From Allolobophora icterica (lineage: Eukaryota > Annelida > Clitellata > Crassiclitellata > Lumbricidae), in assembly GCA_963556255.1 (NCBI GenBank), contig OY744611.1:5188236-5252235 (forward strand): a stretch of DNA of 64,000 nt, read 5' to 3'. This document shows, in pieces, positions 61,606 through 64,000 of the stretch. The notes below the pieces were generated by a model. The model was given only the letters and a program-made list of their open reading frames with translations, made no database searches and had not been told where the DNA came from. Numbering within the stretch: position 1 is the first letter of the stretch; every line of letters starts with the position of its first letter. Position numbers and translations under genes: made by a program.

Positions 61606-62190
61606 ATGGATAACGAATACACGCAACGAGAGATCCCGCCGAGAATCGAGAGAATCGGTCGTGCTTTTCGATATTCGAAAATCATTGAAATTCGAGACGA
61701 GATCGAGTACGAACGTGAAAAAAGAGAGATTCTGGGTGAAAAGTATCGTAAAGGCATTAGGATTATCAACGTAGTAGACGGTATATCGGCTCTAGTCGCG
61801 TTGGGCTTAAGCGCTTCATCGATCGCGGTTCTGTCTACGATAGTCGCGGCACCTATCGCGGTGGGTCTACAAGGACTGGCGGTTGGAGCGGGTGTTTTCA
61901 GCACGATCGGGCGTGTGATCAACAGAAAACTCGCGTTAAAGGCGGAGAAGCACGAAACTATTAAAACGTTGGCCGAAGCGAAACTCAACACGATCAGCGG
62001 CTACATCTCGAGCGCTTTGGAAGACGATGATATTTCATTCGAGGAACACATGTTAATTCTAAACGAAGGCGTGAAATTTAACGAAATGAAAGAAGAAATC
62101 AGAAAATCGAGAAATAGCCGAGAAACTATAGCCGAGTCGTTGAAGAACGCGTTTGGGAAATCGGAGAAAAACGTACAACGTGAAACGTAA
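61606..62190 (+). CDS. Two-segment membrane protein, copy 2
   Basis: 194 residues, identical to copy 1. The 13-bp hairpin follows at 62240-62273. Confidence 0.7.
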   Translation: MDNEYTQREIPPRIERIGRAFRYSKIIEIRDEIEYEREKREILGEKYRKGIRIINVVDGISALVALGLSASSIAVLSTIVAAPIAVGLQGLAVGAGVFSTIGRVINRKLALKAEKHETIKTLAEAKLNTISGYISSALEDDDISFEEHMLILNEGVKFNEMKEEIRKSRNSRETIAESLKNAFGKSEKNVQRET

Positions 62191-62298
62191 AACATAAACG
62201 TAGAACATAAAACGTGGAACATAAAACGTAAATTTTACCTTTTAACATACTTTGAAACGTAAGTATGTTAAAACCATTATGCTATTCATTTAAAAACA

Positions 62299-63213
62299 AT
62301 GTCGTTTCTAAAGATTAACGATCCCGCTAAAAGAGACTTTATAGTAGAAGAGTTTCTGAAGACTAAGAGAAACATTCAACGAGATTTTTTATCCGAGAAA
62401 CTAGGCGATATAGGATTGCAGCGAGATTTGGTAAAGTTGTACAAGCCGATCGTGGACTCGCAATCAACGATATCGAAAGAACAAAACGCTTTGTTGTCTA
62501 CTATTAAGGAAAACTCGGCAGCCACGTCTAACGCTCTAAGAGCGCTTCCCGCTTCGATATCGTCGTCGTTAAAAGCCATACAGCTTCCGCAGTATCCCAC
62601 GATAGAGGCTTACGAGGATCCCGTAGAAGACGTTAGAAGGTTAGAATTAGGAGACCTGGCAACGAAATACCTGTCCCAATACACCTCTAAAGACAAGTCT
62701 GCCGATACGACGTTCGGTCTAAATTCTAAAGACAGGAAATTTTATATCGGAGACACATGCGTATCGATCCAGAACGACGATATAACGGTCGGAGAGAAGA
62801 CTTACGCCGGTAGTCATGGACTTTGGGAGCTGCTGACGATGAAAAACCCGAACGATTCGATTTACGACGACGAGGATCTGTCCGATTACGCCGAGATTCT
62901 AGACGCGACGAATGCTATGAGGCGACCTAACAATCCGAGTAAACCAAAATCGTCTAGAGGCGAAAAGTACAGAAAAATCATTAAACCGATATGGGAAGCG
63001 AAGTCTGGAAAACAGGCGTCGAAGACGGGTAAAGGAGTCGTCGTAATTCCGCAAGATCCGAATGCTTTAGTAGAAATGTTGAGTCTGCGTCTCGCTAGCT
63101 ACGGCGCAGGTAATACGGGGGTGAGAAACGAGATCGTCGGTATATACGACGAATTATTACGACAAAACGTTATCGACACAGAACAGTATAAAAACTTAAT
63201 GTTGCGATTATAA
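62299..63213 (+). CDS. Conserved coiled-coil Polinton protein, copy 2
   Basis: 304 residues, identical to copy 1; next gene starts 3 bp after its stop. Confidence 0.75.
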   Translation: MSFLKINDPAKRDFIVEEFLKTKRNIQRDFLSEKLGDIGLQRDLVKLYKPIVDSQSTISKEQNALLSTIKENSAATSNALRALPASISSSLKAIQLPQYPTIEAYEDPVEDVRRLELGDLATKYLSQYTSKDKSADTTFGLNSKDRKFYIGDTCVSIQNDDITVGEKTYAGSHGLWELLTMKNPNDSIYDDEDLSDYAEILDATNAMRRPNNPSKPKSSRGEKYRKIIKPIWEAKSGKQASKTGKGVVVIPQDPNALVEMLSLRLASYGAGNTGVRNEIVGIYDELLRQNVIDTEQYKNLMLRL

Positions 63214-63215
63214 AA

Positions 63216-63662
63216 ATGCTCGTCGTGGCTAATAGAAGATTTACGAGAAAATACGTTATAGGAGGAGCGGGAATAATGGATACTATTACGGGAGTTTTCA
63301 AGAAGCTCTTTACATCTGGCGTTGCTAACCGAGTCGCATCGTCCGCACTTAGCGCGGGTAAAGACGCCGCGAGAGAGTTGGGCAAAAAGGCGCTACAAGT
63401 TGGAAAGAATACCGCCGTTGAGGTTGGTAAGCGAGTGATGGATAAAGCCGCGGCTAAACTTTTAGCATCGTCGGTTCTGAAGCCGCCCGCGGTACCGGCG
63501 CTTACGCAATCGAATGCGGCTATCTTAGCGCGGCTAATCGATAACGGCCCAGAGGGAACCGATATTAATAAGATACTAGCCGGTTATGGACTTTCTTCGA
63601 ATGTCGTGTCCATTCGAGATCTCATGCGCAACAAAAACGGAGCGGGATTGAAACTCGCGTGA
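63216..63662 (+). CDS. Small basic virion protein, copy 2
   Basis: 148 residues. It differs from copy 1 by Ala for Glu in the LGKK(A/E)LQVGK stretch (base 63391 C). Ala continues the alanine-rich amphipathic pattern, so copy 2 may hold the ancestral state. Confidence 0.7.
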   Translation: MLVVANRRFTRKYVIGGAGIMDTITGVFKKLFTSGVANRVASSALSAGKDAARELGKKALQVGKNTAVEVGKRVMDKAAAKLLASSVLKPPAVPALTQSNAAILARLIDNGPEGTDINKILAGYGLSSNVVSIRDLMRNKNGAGLKLA

Positions 63663-63691
63663 GTTTAAATAAATAATCTTTAGTAATTAAA

Positions 63692-64000
63692 ATGCAGTCA
63701 GATATTCTAAACATTACAGCAGCCTCACAGGTCGACGAAGGAATCGAAAAATACGAATGGCACGAATACGAACCAGCAGCGAGAACGAATCTTAACTCAG
63801 CCGGCGAGATTCGCATAAATATCGAAACTCAAGATCTATTTTGCCATCCCGCCGAATCTTACCTGCTATTCGAAGGTAGGTTGGTTAAAAGAGTTGCGGG
63901 GGCGGCGTACGCTAATGATGACGCCGCAGCCCTCGCAAACAACGGACTTATGCATCTTTTCAGTCAAATCGCGTATTCCCTATCGAATCAAGATATCGAA
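63692..64000 (+). CDS. Major capsid protein, copy 2, cut by window end
   Basis: The first 103 codons are identical to the gene at 44104 and the frame is open to the window edge. Confidence 0.9.
   Translation, partial: MQSDILNITAASQVDEGIEKYEWHEYEPAARTNLNSAGEIRINIETQDLFCHPAESYLLFEGRLVKRVAGAAYANDDAAALANNGLMHLFSQIAYSLSNQDIE

Larger units (their letters stand above)
51559..64000. mobile_element. Polinton copy 2, 5'-truncated, runs off the window
   Basis: From ATTATATCCCACCC at 51559 the sequence equals copy 1 from 31971 at a constant offset of 19,588 to the end of the window (counterpart 44412). The only difference I noticed is 43803 A / 63391 C. It lacks the left terminal repeat and the first 532 bp. 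The nested P-like element and all lesions of copy 1 in this range are shared. Confidence 0.95.

Overview
The window is animal (metazoan) nuclear DNA made almost entirely of transposable elements. I recognise no ordinary cellular gene. The mix of APE-type LINEs of the CR1/L2 kind, hAT-like, piggyBac-like, P-like and MULE-like DNA transposons, spliced THAP exons, scattered TAGGCCTA words and a Polinton/Maverick points to an aquatic invertebrate. I cannot name the species from the sequence.

Layout, 1-31.4 kb: a nest of decayed repeats. LINE-I (minus strand) is split by LINE-II (about 1163-5395), which is itself split by a MITE (2555-3105). A MITE carrying a tandem array lies at 6573-6972. A piggyBac relic follows (about 8.6-10.5 kb) and ends in a 118-bp near-perfect palindrome. 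Three TAGGGTG-ended elements then sit side by side (11582-13873, 13891-15589, 15605-20093). Two have exact 8-bp target-site duplications (TSDs) and one an imperfect TSD, and an outer inverted repeat encloses all three. A 0.18-kb tandem repeat (20290-20975) and a 4.3-kb fold-back element (21979-26271) follow. Next comes LINE-III, interrupted by a second TAGGGTG element (27995-30196). Last is a 5'-truncated LINE-IV reverse transcriptase (to 31388).

Layout, 31.4-51.5 kb: a structurally complete Polinton/Maverick (virus-like transposon) of 20,105 bp. It has AG...CT termini, about 155-bp inverted repeats and a 6-bp TSD (GTAATC). It sits just downstream of the LINE-IV stop codon. From left to right it carries, on the minus strand, a conserved YGIQENK-type protein (frameshifted), an rve integrase with a chromodomain, and a zinc-ribbon/phospholipase A2-like protein. 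On the plus strand it carries a packaging ATPase, penton-like minor capsid protein, small hydrophobic virion-type proteins, a dUTPase-fold-like protein, a membrane protein, a coiled-coil protein, the major capsid protein and a SAP/acidic-tail protein. On the minus strand again it carries a fibre-like protein with a C1q-like head, an adenain-type protease, and a protein-primed-type DNA polymerase B with three lesions. These are the parts of a DNA virus: replication (polymerase), integration, packaging ATPase, capsid maturation (protease), capsid shell and attachment. Polymerase damage and several other lesions make this copy non-autonomous.

A 3,478-bp P-element relative (32981-36458, 8-bp TSD CGTTAGTC) is nested in the left subterminal region. 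It encodes a short spliced THAP protein without a catalytic domain.

Layout, 51.56-64 kb: a second, virtually identical copy of the Polinton. It lacks its first 532 bp, starts 9 bp after the right TSD of the first copy, has the same nested P element, and runs off the window inside the major capsid gene. I saw one base difference in 12.4 kb (43803 A against 63391 C). It is either a very recent local duplication or an assembly artefact.
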